Source of the DNA: Rodentibacter caecimuris
GTDB taxonomy: Bacteria > Pseudomonadota > Gammaproteobacteria > Enterobacterales > Pasteurellaceae
DNA length: 64,000 bases
Reading direction: 5' to 3'
Assembly: GCA_001998905.1 (NCBI GenBank)
Contig: MLAA01000001.1
Coordinates: forward strand, 32,331 to 96,330
Within the stretch, counting starts at the first letter, position 1. Every line of letters begins with the position of its first letter. A program made the translations under genes and the position numbers. The notes under the pieces were generated by a model. That model did no database searches, was not told the DNA's origin, and saw only the letters and a program-made list of their open reading frames with translations. Shown here piece by piece: positions 1 to 9,362 of the stretch.

Positions 1-653
1 GTTGGGATACAGTAGATAACGACCGAGAAAACGGCTGTATCCGCAGTAAAACCCATGCTTACAGCCAAGATGGCGGATTGGCGATGTTATCAGGCAATAT
101 CGCCCTAAACGGCTGTATTGTGAAGACCGCCGGTGTGGACGACAGTATTTTAAAATTTAGCGGCAAAGCGATAGTATTTGAAAGTCAAGAAGAGGCAGTT
201 TCAGGTATTTTAGGCGGAGAAGTTCAAGCCGGACACGTTGTCGTGATTCGCTACGAAGGACCGAAAGGCGGACCGGGAATGCAAGAAATGCTTTACCCGA
301 CTAGCTATTTAAAATCAATGGGTTTAGGAAAAGCCTGTGCCTTATTGACGGACGGACGTTTCTCTGGGGGAACATCAGGACTATCTATCGGGCATTGCTC
401 GCCAGAAGCTGCAGCAGGCGGTACAATCGGCTTGGTAAAAAACGGTGATACCATTGAAATCGATATTCCGAATCGCTCAATCCAACTTATTGTATCGGAA
501 ACAGAGCTTACCCAGCGCCGTCTCGAACAAGACATCAAAGGTTGGCAGCCGATAAACCGTCAACGTGAAGTCTCTTTCGCTTTGAAAGTGTACGGCCATT
601 TTGCCACCTCGGCAGACAAAGGTGCAGTACGGGATAAAACCTTAATTAAATAG
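1..653 (+). CDS. ilvD: Dihydroxy-acid dehydratase, C-terminal part (5' end outside window)
   Basis: This is the last third of IlvD, which dehydrates 2,3-dihydroxy-3-methyl(iso)valerate to the 2-keto acid in cytoplasmic valine, isoleucine and leucine synthesis. The frame is already open at base 3 (reading [20 protein letters not shown]), so the first ATG at 78 is internal and the gene is cut by the window edge. Seen motifs are [54 protein letters not shown] and the C-terminal [11 protein letters not shown], all matching my memory of E. coli IlvD closely. The upstream Fe-S ligands lie outside the window. The stop is 11 bases before ilvA on the same strand, so the two are probably co-transcribed as in other gamma-proteobacterial ilv clusters. 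Confidence 0.97.
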   Translation, partial: WDTVDNDRENGCIRSKTHAYSQDGGLAMLSGNIALNGCIVKTAGVDDSILKFSGKAIVFESQEEAVSGILGGEVQAGHVVVIRYEGPKGGPGMQEMLYPTSYLKSMGLGKACALLTDGRFSGGTSGLSIGHCSPEAAAGGTIGLVKNGDTIEIDIPNRSIQLIVSETELTQRRLEQDIKGWQPINRQREVSFALKVYGHFATSADKGAVRDKTLIK

Positions 654-664
654 ACATTTTAACG

Positions 665-2206
665 ATGAAAAACCTATTAACTCAACCCCAACCGAGCGAA
701 GCCGATTATATCAGCGCTATCGTAAAACTCGGCTCAAAAGTGTATGAAGCGGCAACCGCGACACCATTACAAAAAATGGAAAAATTATCTTCTCGTTTGG
801 ATAACCAAATTTGGATAAAACGAGAGGATCGCCAACCTGTTAACAGCTTCAAATTACGTGGTGCGTACGCGATGATTTCAAGTTTAACGGCTGAACAAAA
901 ACAAGCAGGCGTAATTGCTGCCTCCGCGGGTAATCACGCCCAAGGCGTCGCACTATCATCGCATCTATTAGGTTTAAAGGCATTAATCGTGATGCCACAA
1001 AATACGCCGAGTATTAAAGTAGATGCAGTCAAATCCTTTGGCGGAGAAGTCTTATTATTCGGCGCAAATTTTGATGAGGCGAAAGCCAAAGCTATTACTC
1101 TTGCTCAAGAGAAAAAAATGACCTTTATTCCGCCTTTTGATCACCCCTTGGTTATCGCTGGACAAGGCACATTAGCAATGGAAATGCTGCAACAAAATTC
1201 TGAACTAGACTATGTATTCGTCCAAGTTGGCGGTGGTGGTTTAGCCGCAGGCGTGGCAATTTTATTAAAACAATTTTTACCTGAAATTAAAGTAATCGGC
1301 GTAGAATCTAAAGATTCGGCTTGTCTCTACACCGCCCTGCAAAATGGCGCGCCGATAGACTTAGCTCACGTTGGTTTATTTGCCGACGGGGTGGCAGTAA
1401 AACGCATCGGTGATGAAACCTTCCGCCTACTTAAACAATATTTGGACGATATCGTGTTAGTGGACAACGATGAAATTTGTGCAGCAATGAAAGATGTATT
1501 TGAAAATGTGCGAGCCATTGCCGAACCTTCTGGTGCATTAAGTGTTGCCGGTTTGAAAAAATATGCGAAACTACACAGTATCAGTGGCAAAAAAATGGCG
1601 ACCATATTATCCGGTGCAAACTTGAATTTTCATACTCTACGCTATGTATCCGAGCGTTGTGAGATTGGTGAAAATAGAGAGGCTTTATTAGCTGTTACTA
1701 TGCCAGAAAAAGCAGGGAGTTTCCTCAAGTTCCGTCAATTATTAGGCGACCGAGCAGTAACAGAATTTAGTTATCGCTATGCAGATCATAAAGCCGCTTG
1801 TATTTTTGTCGGGGTTCGGACTGCTAACGATAATGAAAAATTAGAAATTATCAGCGATTTACAAAAAAACGGATATGATGTGGAAGATATGTCTAACGAT
1901 GACATTGCTAAAACCCATATTCGCTATTTAATGGGTGGACGCATTTCCAATTATAATGAACGTTTATATAGTTTTGAATTTCCGGAACAAAAAGGCGCAT
2001 TATTAAAATTCTTGGAAATTTTAGGTGTTCGTTGGAATATTTCCTTATTCCACTATCGCGCACACGGTGCAGATTACGGGAATATTTTGGCAGGTTTTCA
2101 GCTGTCAGAGCAGGATTATACCGAGTTTCAACAATCCCTTGATGAATTAGGCTATGTGTATGAAGATGTAACTGAAAGCAAGGCTTATCGCTATTTCTTA
2201 CGATAA
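665..2206 (+). CDS. ilvA: Threonine ammonia-lyase, biosynthetic
   Basis: Converts L-threonine to 2-oxobutanoate and ammonia, the first committed step of isoleucine synthesis. The 513-residue protein has the usual two parts. The PLP-dependent catalytic domain (about 1-320) carries the SFKLRGA motif with the Schiff-base lysine at K63, SAGNHAQG at about 88-95 and the glycine-rich phosphate-binding loop GGGGLAAG at 189-196. Two regulatory ACT-like domains follow (about 330-410 and 425-513), as in the isoleucine-inhibited biosynthetic enzyme; the short catabolic TdcB lacks them. It follows ilvD after 11 bases, consistent with one operon. A hairpin terminator lies just downstream. Nothing in it looks degraded. 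Confidence 0.97.
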   Translation: MKNLLTQPQPSEADYISAIVKLGSKVYEAATATPLQKMEKLSSRLDNQIWIKREDRQPVNSFKLRGAYAMISSLTAEQKQAGVIAASAGNHAQGVALSSHLLGLKALIVMPQNTPSIKVDAVKSFGGEVLLFGANFDEAKAKAITLAQEKKMTFIPPFDHPLVIAGQGTLAMEMLQQNSELDYVFVQVGGGGLAAGVAILLKQFLPEIKVIGVESKDSACLYTALQNGAPIDLAHVGLFADGVAVKRIGDETFRLLKQYLDDIVLVDNDEICAAMKDVFENVRAIAEPSGALSVAGLKKYAKLHSISGKKMATILSGANLNFHTLRYVSERCEIGENREALLAVTMPEKAGSFLKFRQLLGDRAVTEFSYRYADHKAACIFVGVRTANDNEKLEIISDLQKNGYDVEDMSNDDIAKTHIRYLMGGRISNYNERLYSFEFPEQKGALLKFLEILGVRWNISLFHYRAHGADYGNILAGFQLSEQDYTEFQQSLDELGYVYEDVTESKAYRYFLR

Positions 2207-2226
2207 TATATATTTTATACCAAAAA

Positions 2227-2254
2227 TTAAGGCGACCTTTAAAGATCGCCTTAA
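2227..2254. terminator. Bidirectional terminator between ilvA and hslU
   Basis: Arms TTAAGGCGA (2227-2235) and TCGCCTTAA (2246-2254) form a 9-bp stem, with a further small CTTTAAAG palindrome in the loop. It lies between the convergent genes ilvA and hslU and probably serves both, although neither side has a long T tract. Confidence 0.7.
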
Positions 2255-2276
2255 CTATCATTATAAGGAAAAGAAA

Positions 2277-3611
2277 TTAGAGAATAAAGCGGCTTAAATC
2301 CTCATTTTCCACCACATCGCCCAGCGCTTCTGCAACATAGGTGGCGTCAATGTTGACAGTTTGTTCCTGCATATCGCTGGCATTGAAGGAAATTTTATCC
2401 ATTAAACGTTCCATTACTGTATGTAAACGTCTAGCACCAATATTTTCGGTTTTTTCATTAACCTGGAATGCAGCTTCGGCAATTTTCTTAATTGCATCTT
2501 GAGTAAACTCAATATTAACCCCTTCCGTAGCCATTAAAGCTTTATATTGCTCCGTCAACGAGGCATTCGGCTCTGTCAAAATACGCTCGAAATCAGCTGC
2601 ACTTAATGCCGATAATTCAACCCGAATCGGTAAGCGGCCTTGCAATTCTGGGATTAAATCAGACGGACGAGCGACTTGGAATGCACCAGATGCAATAAAT
2701 AAAATATGATCGGTTTTGACCATACCATGTTTAGTACTCACGGTTGAACCTTCCACTAACGGTAAAAGATCACGTTGAACGCCTTCTCTGGAAACGTCCG
2801 CTCCACTATACTCACCTTTTTTACAAATTTTATCGATTTCATCAATAAATACGATGCCATTTTGTTCTACTGCATCAATGGCTTTTTGTTTTAGTTCTTC
2901 TGGATTAATTAATTTTGCAGCCTCATCATCAACCAAGGTTTTCAACGCATCTTTAATTTTCATTTTGCGTTTTTTGGTTTTATCGGAAGAAAGATTCTGG
3001 AACATAGATTGTAGCTGATTTGTCATTTCTTCCATGCCCGGAGGTGCCATAATTTCTACCCCCATAGACATCGGTGTGGCAACATCGATCTCAATTTCTT
3101 TATCATTAAGTTCACCTTCACGTAATTTCTTACGAAAAATTTGGCGAGTTGAAGTTTGAGTTTGGTTATTTTCAATTTCTCCCCATTGGTTTTTTGGCGG
3201 AGGTAACAAGGCATCAAGAATACGTTCTTCCGCTGCCTCTTCCGCTCGGAAACGATTTCGTTCGATTTCTTGTTGGCGGACGAGTTTCATTGCACTATCA
3301 GTCAGATCACGAATAATAGAATCAACCTCTTTGCCTACATAGCCTACTTCAGTAAATTTAGTTGCTTCCACTTTAATAAAAGGAGCGTTTGCTAATTTAG
3401 CAAGACGACGGGCAATTTCCGTTTTCCCGACTCCAGTTGGTCCAATCATTAAAATATTCTTTGGTGTTACTTCATGGCGAAGCGGTTCTTGTAACTGCAT
3501 TCTGCGCCAACGATTACGCAGAGCAATAGCAACAGCACGTTTAGCATCGCCTTGTCCAATAATATGCTGATCCAATTCGGATACAATTTCGCGAGGTGTC
3601 ATTTCAGACAT
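2277..3611 (-). CDS. hslU: HslU, ATPase/unfoldase subunit of the HslUV protease
   Basis: An AAA+ ATPase that recognises, unfolds and feeds substrates to the HslV peptidase in the cytoplasm. It is 444 residues, the normal length. Visible motifs: [22 protein letters not shown] near the N terminus, Walker A GPTGVGKT at 57-64, the pore-loop region around EVGYVGKEV (about 88-96), Walker B VFIDEID at 254-260, a sensor-2-like [11 protein letters not shown], and the C-terminal tail ending LSRFIL, which in this family inserts into HslV. The intermediate I-domain (about 110-240) is present and Glu/Lys-rich. It starts 3 bases after hslV ends, so translation is probably coupled. Confidence 0.98.
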   Translation of the reverse strand: MSEMTPREIVSELDQHIIGQGDAKRAVAIALRNRWRRMQLQEPLRHEVTPKNILMIGPTGVGKTEIARRLAKLANAPFIKVEATKFTEVGYVGKEVDSIIRDLTDSAMKLVRQQEIERNRFRAEEAAEERILDALLPPPKNQWGEIENNQTQTSTRQIFRKKLREGELNDKEIEIDVATPMSMGVEIMAPPGMEEMTNQLQSMFQNLSSDKTKKRKMKIKDALKTLVDDEAAKLINPEELKQKAIDAVEQNGIVFIDEIDKICKKGEYSGADVSREGVQRDLLPLVEGSTVSTKHGMVKTDHILFIASGAFQVARPSDLIPELQGRLPIRVELSALSAADFERILTEPNASLTEQYKALMATEGVNIEFTQDAIKKIAEAAFQVNEKTENIGARRLHTVMERLMDKISFNASDMQEQTVNIDATYVAEALGDVVENEDLSRFIL

Positions 3612-3614
3612 AAT

Positions 3615-4145
3615 TTATTCCTTATTTAATTCTTCGATAGTGTGATTATTATTGGTAAAGACGCAAATATCGCCAGCTATTTTCAAGGATTTTTCTACAA
3701 TTTCCCGGGCGGATAAATCGGTATTTTCTACCAAGGCTCGCGCCGCGGACAGTGCATAATTACCACCGGAGCCAATCGCCAAAATTTGATCTTCCTCAGG
3801 CTGAACCACATCACCAAGCCCTGAAATAATTAAACTTTCATTGACATCTGCCACAATTAGCATCGCTTCCAATTTGCGCAATGCCCGATCAGTTCGCCAA
3901 TCTTTAGCGAGTTCCACGGCACTTTTGAGCAGGTGTCCTTGATGCATTTCCAATTTTCGTTCAAACAATTCAAATAGCGTAAAGGCATCTGCCGTTCCGC
4001 CAGCAAAACCCGCTAAAACTTTACCTTGGTATAGTCTGCGTACTTTACGTGCATTTCCTTTCATTACCGTATTACCGAGAGAGACTTGCCCATCTCCGCC
4101 TACAACTACTTGTCCATTACGACGGACACTTACTATCGTTGTCAT
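3615..4145 (-). CDS. hslV: HslV, peptidase subunit of the HslUV protease
   Basis: A proteasome-beta-like threonine peptidase that forms the proteolytic chamber closed by HslU. The protein has 176 residues and begins MTTIVSVRR; after Met removal the N-terminal Thr is the nucleophile, as in known Hsl[22 protein letters not shown] and [15 protein letters not shown] are family signatures, and the end NHTIEEL is typical. It is the first gene of the hslVU pair, divergent from rmuC, and is preceded by a plausible heat-shock promoter at 4181-4208. Confidence 0.98.
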   Translation of the reverse strand: MTTIVSVRRNGQVVVGGDGQVSLGNTVMKGNARKVRRLYQGKVLAGFAGGTADAFTLFELFERKLEMHQGHLLKSAVELAKDWRTDRALRKLEAMLIVADVNESLIISGLGDVVQPEEDQILAIGSGGNYALSAARALVENTDLSAREIVEKSLKIAGDICVFTNNNHTIEELNKE

Positions 4146-4180
4146 TGATTTGTTCCTTATTATGGAGAAATATTCTCGTT

Positions 4181-4208
4181 ATATTGCGCTGAAATGATAA
4201 AATTCAAG
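4181..4208 (-). promoter_or_regulatory. Putative sigma-32 (heat-shock) promoter for hslVU
   Basis: Read on the minus strand, CTTGAA (complement of 4203-4208) is followed after 14 bases by CGCAATAT (complement of 4181-4188). This resembles the heat-shock consensus CTTGAA-N13-15-CCCCATNT, with mismatches in the -10 part. The position, about 35 bases ahead of the hslV start, fits. HslVU is a classical heat-shock operon in E. coli; its regulation here is inferred. Confidence 0.5.
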
Positions 4209-4298
4209 ACTTTTTATAAAGTACGGTTAAAATCAGTACCGTTTTAACGCATTTTTCTAATATGTTAAAATGCCTCAAACCATTTTTATTAGGATGCT

Positions 4299-5909
4299 AT
4301 GTCAGAACTTACCCTTTCTCAATTTTGGATAATTATCGGCAGTTTAATGCTAGTTTGTATTTTCTTGGTTTTTCTCTTAACGAAATACAAACACGATATA
4401 CAAGAGCTAACTTTAGATCTCAATAAAACAATTTTGGATTTTAATCAACTAGCAGAAAAATTTGATACCTTAAATATTGCTAAACAACAGTTAGAACAAC
4501 AGTGGATCAAAGAACAAACGCAGGCCGAAAATTTATTGCTGCGTATTAGCGAAAGGGATAACAAAATTATTTTTGTTGAAACAGAATTAAATGAGGCTCA
4601 AGCCCGTAACGAACAATTAGTTCTGCAATTAAACGGAGCGAAAGAACGTTTAGGTATGACCAGTGCTCAACTAGAAGGGCTGCAAGCACAATTAATGCAA
4701 AACCAGCAACGTCTCGATGCAAAAGAAAATGAACAGCAAAATTTAACCGAAAAAATGACCGCACTTTCTCAAGAACTCGTACACCTCAAAACAATGCTTG
4801 CTGAAAAAGAAAAACATTTTACGGAACAGAAACAAAATATAGAACAATCTAGACAACAACTCAGTACTGAATTCCAAAACTTAGCGAACCGGATTTTAGA
4901 AGAAAAAAGCCGCACTTTCAGTCAAACAAATCAATCAACATTAGAAACAATGCTAAAACCTTTTCGCGAACAAATTGAAAGTTTCCAAAAACGGGTCAAT
5001 GAAATTCATTCGGAGTCATTAAAAGGCAATGCCGGATTGGAATCAGAAATTAAAAAAGTGTTAGAAATTGGGTTTAATATGTCAAAAGAGGCTAATAATT
5101 TAGCATCTGCCTTAAAAGGGAAGAAAAAAACCTTAGGAAATTGGGGAGAAATTCAACTTGAACAAGCCTTACAATCTGCCGGATTAATTGAAAACCAACA
5201 CTATCAATCGCAAGCACATTTTAAAAATGCCGAAGGAAAACATAATTACCCGGATTTTGTACTTCACTTACCCGATAACAAACATTTAATTATTGATAGT
5301 AAAATGTCCTTAAACGCTTATGAAAGTGCGGTCAATTCGGACGATGAATTACAAGCTCGTTCATATTTAAATGAACATATCAAAGCACTAAAAAATCATA
5401 TTGACGATTTAGCTCGCAAAGACTATAGCAATCTTATTGGTATGCATAGCCCCGATTTCGTATTAATGTTTATCGCCGTCGAACCTGCCTATATCGAAGC
5501 ATTAAAACAGGACTACAGCCTATTCAATTACGGTTACGATAAAAATGTTATTCTGGTCTCTCATACCACATTAATGCCTATTTTACGCACTGTTGCCAAT
5601 TTATGGCGCATCGAACGGGGTAATACAGATGCCAAAGAAATTGCAGAAAAAGCCGGTGAAATTTATAACCAAGTTTGTTTAGTCGCCGACCGTTTAAACA
5701 AGTTAGGTAGCGGCTTAGCAACAGTTACTGGTCATTTCAACAATACGGTAACCGCATTAGTCGGACAACAAGGATTATTTGGAAAAACAGAGCGTTTTAA
5801 AACTTTATCCTCTAAAGCAAATAAAATAATGCCGAATATGGAGTATTTACACCAAGATCTAGACCTCTCCCGCCTGAAAATAACTTCCGATAATGAATCT
5901 AAGGAATAA
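4299..5909 (+). CDS. rmuC: DNA recombination protein RmuC family
   Basis: RmuC limits recombination at inverted repeats in E. coli and is thought to be a membrane-tethered nuclease-like protein; the exact reaction is not settled. The 536-residue protein has one N-terminal membrane segment (about residues 9-30), then a long coiled coil (about 35-200, rich in Gln, Glu, Leu and Lys), then the conserved RmuC domain (about 230-500). The domain contains KKKTLGNWGEIQLEQAL, PDFVLHLPDNKHLIIDSKMS (a PD-(D/E)xK-like stretch) and NVILVSHTTLMPILRTVANLW. It is divergent from hslVU. Two good uptake-signal cores lie inside the gene (4758-4766 and 5324-5332). Confidence 0.94.
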   Translation: MSELTLSQFWIIIGSLMLVCIFLVFLLTKYKHDIQELTLDLNKTILDFNQLAEKFDTLNIAKQQLEQQWIKEQTQAENLLLRISERDNKIIFVETELNEAQARNEQLVLQLNGAKERLGMTSAQLEGLQAQLMQNQQRLDAKENEQQNLTEKMTALSQELVHLKTMLAEKEKHFTEQKQNIEQSRQQLSTEFQNLANRILEEKSRTFSQTNQSTLETMLKPFREQIESFQKRVNEIHSESLKGNAGLESEIKKVLEIGFNMSKEANNLASALKGKKKTLGNWGEIQLEQALQSAGLIENQHYQSQAHFKNAEGKHNYPDFVLHLPDNKHLIIDSKMSLNAYESAVNSDDELQARSYLNEHIKALKNHIDDLARKDYSNLIGMHSPDFVLMFIAVEPAYIEALKQDYSLFNYGYDKNVILVSHTTLMPILRTVANLWRIERGNTDAKEIAEKAGEIYNQVCLVADRLNKLGSGLATVTGHFNNTVTALVGQQGLFGKTERFKTLSSKANKIMPNMEYLHQDLDLSRLKITSDNESKE

Positions 5910-6002
5910 TACTTTCGCTGGAAACAAGGTATAAAATTTTTTGGTGTTCCGTCAGAACTTAGTTAGAATGAGCATAATTTTTCTTAAACAGCAGAGAAAA
6001 CG

Positions 6003-6746
6003 ATGAAAAAAGCAACTTTTGCCATTGTGCTTTTAGGAGCACTAATGTTGACCGGATGTGCAACCAAAACTAATGGCGAGCGTAATGATCCGATCGAAGG
6101 GTTCAACCGTGCAATGTGGAAATTTAACTATGATTACGCAGATAAATATGTTGTTGAACCAGTAGCGAAAGGCTGGCGAGATTATGTACCTAGCCCAATA
6201 CGTACCGGTTTGGTCAATGTTGCCAACAACCTTGATGAACCAGTCAGTTTCGTTAATCGCCTCATAGAAGGCGAACCTCGCAAGGCCTTTGTGCATTTTA
6301 ATCGGTTCTGGATTAATACGGTATTCGGTCTAGGTGGATTAATTGACTTTGCCAGTGCAAGTGAGCCTTTGCGTATTGATAACGAGCGTAACTTCGGAGA
6401 AACTCTAGGAAGTTATGGGGTTGATGCTGGTGCTTATATTATGCTACCTATCTATGGTGCAACGACTTTACGCCAAGGTGCAGGCGATTTGGTCGATATA
6501 GCTTATATGTCCCCTTTTTGGAACGCTGTCGGTGGACCTTGGTCATTAGTCAAATGGAGTATTCAGGGAATTGATAGTCGGGCAAACAATTTAGACAACG
6601 CAGAACTATTACGCCAAGCGCAAGATTCCTATGTAACTTTCCGCGAAGCTTATTATCAAAACCTCGAATTTAAGGTTAAAGATGGCAAAGCAACCGAACA
6701 GCCACAAAGCGAACTTTCTGATGATGTATTAAAAGAAATTGATTAA
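6003..6746 (+). CDS. mlaA: MlaA (VacJ) outer-membrane lipoprotein, phospholipid asymmetry
   Basis: MlaA removes misplaced phospholipids from the outer leaflet of the outer membrane and passes them to the Mla retrograde pathway. The protein has 247 residues, a lipoprotein signal with lipobox LTGC (modified Cys at 19), and the family core NDPIEGFNRAMWKFNYDYADKY, VNNLDEPVSFVNRL-like segment, FWINTVFGLGGLIDFA and ETLGSYGVDAGAYIMLPI. The acidic C-terminal tail (about 225-247) is poorly conserved, which is usual. It stands alone here; the other mla genes are not in the window. Confidence 0.96.
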   Translation: MKKATFAIVLLGALMLTGCATKTNGERNDPIEGFNRAMWKFNYDYADKYVVEPVAKGWRDYVPSPIRTGLVNVANNLDEPVSFVNRLIEGEPRKAFVHFNRFWINTVFGLGGLIDFASASEPLRIDNERNFGETLGSYGVDAGAYIMLPIYGATTLRQGAGDLVDIAYMSPFWNAVGGPWSLVKWSIQGIDSRANNLDNAELLRQAQDSYVTFREAYYQNLEFKVKDGKATEQPQSELSDDVLKEID

Positions 6747-6828
6747 TTTAAAATGATTGATCTGGGTGTATTATCTTCTCTCCTGATCAGTCTTTATTTC
6801 ATCACACAAAATTTAAAGGAGTAATTCT

Positions 6829-7212
6829 ATGATTATTCATACCGAAAATGCCCCTGCGGCAATCGGCCCCTATGTTCAAGCTGTTGACCTAGGCAATTTA
6901 GTTCTGACATCAGGACAAATTCCTGTCAACCCAACAACAGGTGAAATTCCCACAGATATTGTGGCTCAAACTCGCCAATCTTTAGAAAATATCAAAGCGA
7001 TTATAGAACAAGCCGGTTTAACGGTAGCAGACATTATGAAAACAACTGTATTTGTCAAAGACTTAAATCAATTTGCTGTTGTCAATGCTGAATATGAACG
7101 TTTCTTCCAAGAAAACAACCATCCTAATTTTCCGGCTCGCTCTTGCGTAGAAGTCGCTCGTTTACCAAAAGATGTCGGTATCGAAATTGAAGCCATTGCA
7201 GTAAGGCTCTAA
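6829..7212 (+). CDS. ridA: RidA family reactive enamine/imine deaminase
   Basis: RidA hydrolyses reactive 2-aminoacrylate and related enamines/imines released by PLP enzymes such as threonine dehydratase (IlvA), preventing damage to other PLP enzymes. The 127-residue protein is full length, with the substrate-binding arginine at R104 in FPARSCVEVARLPKD and the C-terminal acidic residue E119 of DVGIEIEAIA. A good ribosome-binding site (AAAGGAG) precedes the ATG. It could equally be named TdcF or YjgF; these are the same family. IlvA, a main source of its substrates, is encoded about 5 kb away, but the two are not in one operon. Confidence 0.95.
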   Translation: MIIHTENAPAAIGPYVQAVDLGNLVLTSGQIPVNPTTGEIPTDIVAQTRQSLENIKAIIEQAGLTVADIMKTTVFVKDLNQFAVVNAEYERFFQENNHPNFPARSCVEVARLPKDVGIEIEAIAVRL

Positions 7213-7217
7213 AACCA

Positions 7218-7248
7218 AAAGGCTAAGATCAAATTCATCTTAGCCTTT
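7218..7248. terminator. Bidirectional terminator between ridA and serA
   Basis: A perfect 12-bp stem, AAAGGCTAAGAT (7218-7229) and ATCTTAGCCTTT (7237-7248), with a 7-base loop. It lies between convergent ridA and serA. The A-rich 5' flank and TTTAT 3' flank suit termination in both directions. Confidence 0.88.
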
Positions 7249-7271
7249 ATAGAAATTAGTATGTTACCAAA

Positions 7272-8504
7272 CTAAAACAGTACTCTTGCCCGAATGGTTC
7301 CATCAATTTGTTTTAATTTAGTAAGTAACGGGGAAGAATCCTCGGTTTCCACATCAATCACTACATAGCCAATACTTGGATCAGTTTGTAAATATTGTGC
7401 TGCAATATTGATATTTTCATCGACAAACACTTGATTGATCTTATTTAGTACTCCGGGACGATTCTCATGTATATGCAATAAACGTTTGGTGCCGGCGTGC
7501 TCTGGTAATGAAACTTCCGGGAAATTCACAGAAGACAATGTGGAACCGTTATCCGAATACTTAATGAATTTACCCGCTACTTCAGTACCAATATTTTCCT
7601 GTGCCTCCGCCGTTGAGCCACCGATATGAGGTGTTAAGATAACATTATCGAATTTACGTAATGGAGAGATAAATTCTTCTTTCGCCGATGCAGGTTCAAC
7701 TGGGAAAACATCGATAGCCGCCCCACGAATTTTCTTCGCATCTAAGGCTTGTGCCAAAGCATCAATATCTACTACAGTCCCTCTAGCAGCATTGATTAAA
7801 ATAGCATCCTGCTTTAATTGCCCAATACGCTGTGCATTCATTAAATTTCGTGTAGAAGGCAAATCCGGGACGTGTAATGAAATAATATCGCAAGTACCGA
7901 GTAATTCTTCCAAACTATGTATTTGAACAGCATTACCGAGTGGTAATTTATTTTCAATATCATAAAAATAAACCTTTAAGCCCAAAGATTCTGCGATAAT
8001 ACTGAGCTGTGAACCGATATGTCCGTATCCAACAATACCTAATTTTTTCCCTCGCACCTCATGAGAACCTACTGCGGATTTATTCCAATAACCACGGTGA
8101 ACTTCTGCATTAGCTTGCGGAATATTACGCATTAACAGCAACATTTCGCCCAGTACCAACTCAGCAACAGAACGAGTATTAGAAAAAGGTGCGTTAAATA
8201 CAGGAATACCGCGAACTTTAGCCGCACTTAGATCAACCTGGTTAGTACCAATACAAAAACAACCAATAGCAATTAATTTTGGAGCTGCATCGATAATTTC
8301 AGCAGTTAAGTGAGTGCGTGAACGTAAACCGATAAAATGCGCCTCTTTCACTGCGGCTTTTAATTCGTCTCCGTCTAGTGCTTTTTGATAGTAATCAATA
8401 TTGGTATAGCCCGCTGCCTGTAAACTTTCTAGGGCGCTTTGATGAACCCCCTCAAACAGCACAAACTTAATTTTTGACTTATCTAATGATACTTTGTTTG
8501 ACAT
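7272..8504 (-). CDS. serA: D-3-phosphoglycerate dehydrogenase
   Basis: Oxidises 3-phosphoglycerate to 3-phosphohydroxypyruvate, the first step of serine synthesis. The protein has 410 residues like the E. coli enzyme. The NAD-binding motif GYGHIG is at 159-164, the substrate- and NAD-domain stretch INAARGTVVDIDAL and the catalytic HIGGST histidine are present, and a C-terminal ACT domain (about 338-410, RLLHIHENRPGVLNKIN) suggests feedback inhibition by serine. It lies 52 bases downstream of rpiA on the same strand; the rpiA-serA neighbourhood is also found in E. coli. Confidence 0.97.
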   Translation of the reverse strand: MSNKVSLDKSKIKFVLFEGVHQSALESLQAAGYTNIDYYQKALDGDELKAAVKEAHFIGLRSRTHLTAEIIDAAPKLIAIGCFCIGTNQVDLSAAKVRGIPVFNAPFSNTRSVAELVLGEMLLLMRNIPQANAEVHRGYWNKSAVGSHEVRGKKLGIVGYGHIGSQLSIIAESLGLKVYFYDIENKLPLGNAVQIHSLEELLGTCDIISLHVPDLPSTRNLMNAQRIGQLKQDAILINAARGTVVDIDALAQALDAKKIRGAAIDVFPVEPASAKEEFISPLRKFDNVILTPHIGGSTAEAQENIGTEVAGKFIKYSDNGSTLSSVNFPEVSLPEHAGTKRLLHIHENRPGVLNKINQVFVDENINIAAQYLQTDPSIGYVVIDVETEDSSPLLTKLKQIDGTIRARVLF

Positions 8505-8556
8505 ATTAACTCCTCATTATTATTTTAAAAACTTTCTCAATCACAAAGGCGATAGA

Positions 8557-9216
8557 TTACTCAATTACTTTTGCACCCTGTGGTGTGCCGATAATAACAA
8601 TGTCGGCACTACGTAACGCAAAAATACCGTTTGTTACTACACCAGCCACGTTATTTAATATTTTTTCCATTTCGACTGGATTCAAAATAGTGAAATTATG
8701 TACATCTAATATTACATTGCCATTATCGGTGATTATGCCTTCACGATATTCCGGTACGCCACCCAACTCAACCAATTTACGTCCTACTTGCGATCTAGCC
8801 ATTGGAATCACTTCCACTGGTAACGGAAAAGTTGATCCCAATACATCAACCTGTTTGCTTGAATCTACGATACAAATAAACTTTTTCGCCAGTGCAGCAA
8901 CAATTTTTTCCCTGGTCAATGCTGCACCACCACCTTTAATCATCATTTTCTGTGGGTTAATTTCATCTGCACCATCCACATAAATATCAAGTGCCGATAC
9001 ATCGTTAGCGCTAAATACTTCAATGCCTTGTTTTCTCAATAACTCTTCCGAAGCCTTAGAAGCAGCAACTGCACCTTTAATATCGTTTTTTAATTCACCC
9101 AAGGCTTCAATAAAGCAATTAACGGTGGAACCGCTTCCAACACCGATAATCGTATCAGGTTTTACATATTGTAAGGCGGCTTTGGCAGCTAGTTTTTTCA
9201 TTTCCAGTTGATTCAT
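8557..9216 (-). CDS. rpiA: Ribose-5-phosphate isomerase A
   Basis: Interconverts ribose 5-phosphate and ribulose 5-phosphate in the pentose phosphate pathway. The protein has 219 residues, the standard length. Conserved stretches are [16 protein letters not shown] near residue 20-35, [11 protein letters not shown] with the catalytic acidic residues, [13 protein letters not shown] and [12 protein letters not shown]. It is the presumed first gene of an rpiA-serA pair and has a PurR-like palindrome about 20 bases upstream of its start. Ribose 5-phosphate is the precursor of PRPP, so control by purine supply would make sense, but that is inference. Confidence 0.97.
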   Translation of the reverse strand: MNQLEMKKLAAKAALQYVKPDTIIGVGSGSTVNCFIEALGELKNDIKGAVAASKASEELLRKQGIEVFSANDVSALDIYVDGADEINPQKMMIKGGGAALTREKIVAALAKKFICIVDSSKQVDVLGSTFPLPVEVIPMARSQVGRKLVELGGVPEYREGIITDNGNVILDVHNFTILNPVEMEKILNNVAGVVTNGIFALRSADIVIIGTPQGAKVIE

Positions 9217-9235
9217 TTGGTATCCTTAATACTAA

Positions 9236-9251
9236 AAGTAAACGTTTGCGT
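9236..9251. promoter_or_regulatory. PurR-like operator upstream of rpiA
   Basis: The 16-mer AAGTAAACGTTTGCGT matches the E. coli PurR consensus ACGCAAACGTTTGCGT at 14 of 16 positions, including the whole AAACGTTTGCGT core. It sits 20 bases upstream of the rpiA start codon, where a bound repressor would block the promoter or early elongation. Whether this organism uses it is untested. Confidence 0.55.
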
Positions 9252-9362
9252 TATTTGGCTACTTTAATACGGCAAAGCATGATAAACAAGTGCAAAATTT
9301 TCTAAATTCAGATGAAAAATACTCACATTACCGTAATGATAGAGAGTCTCGCCGTAATAAGC

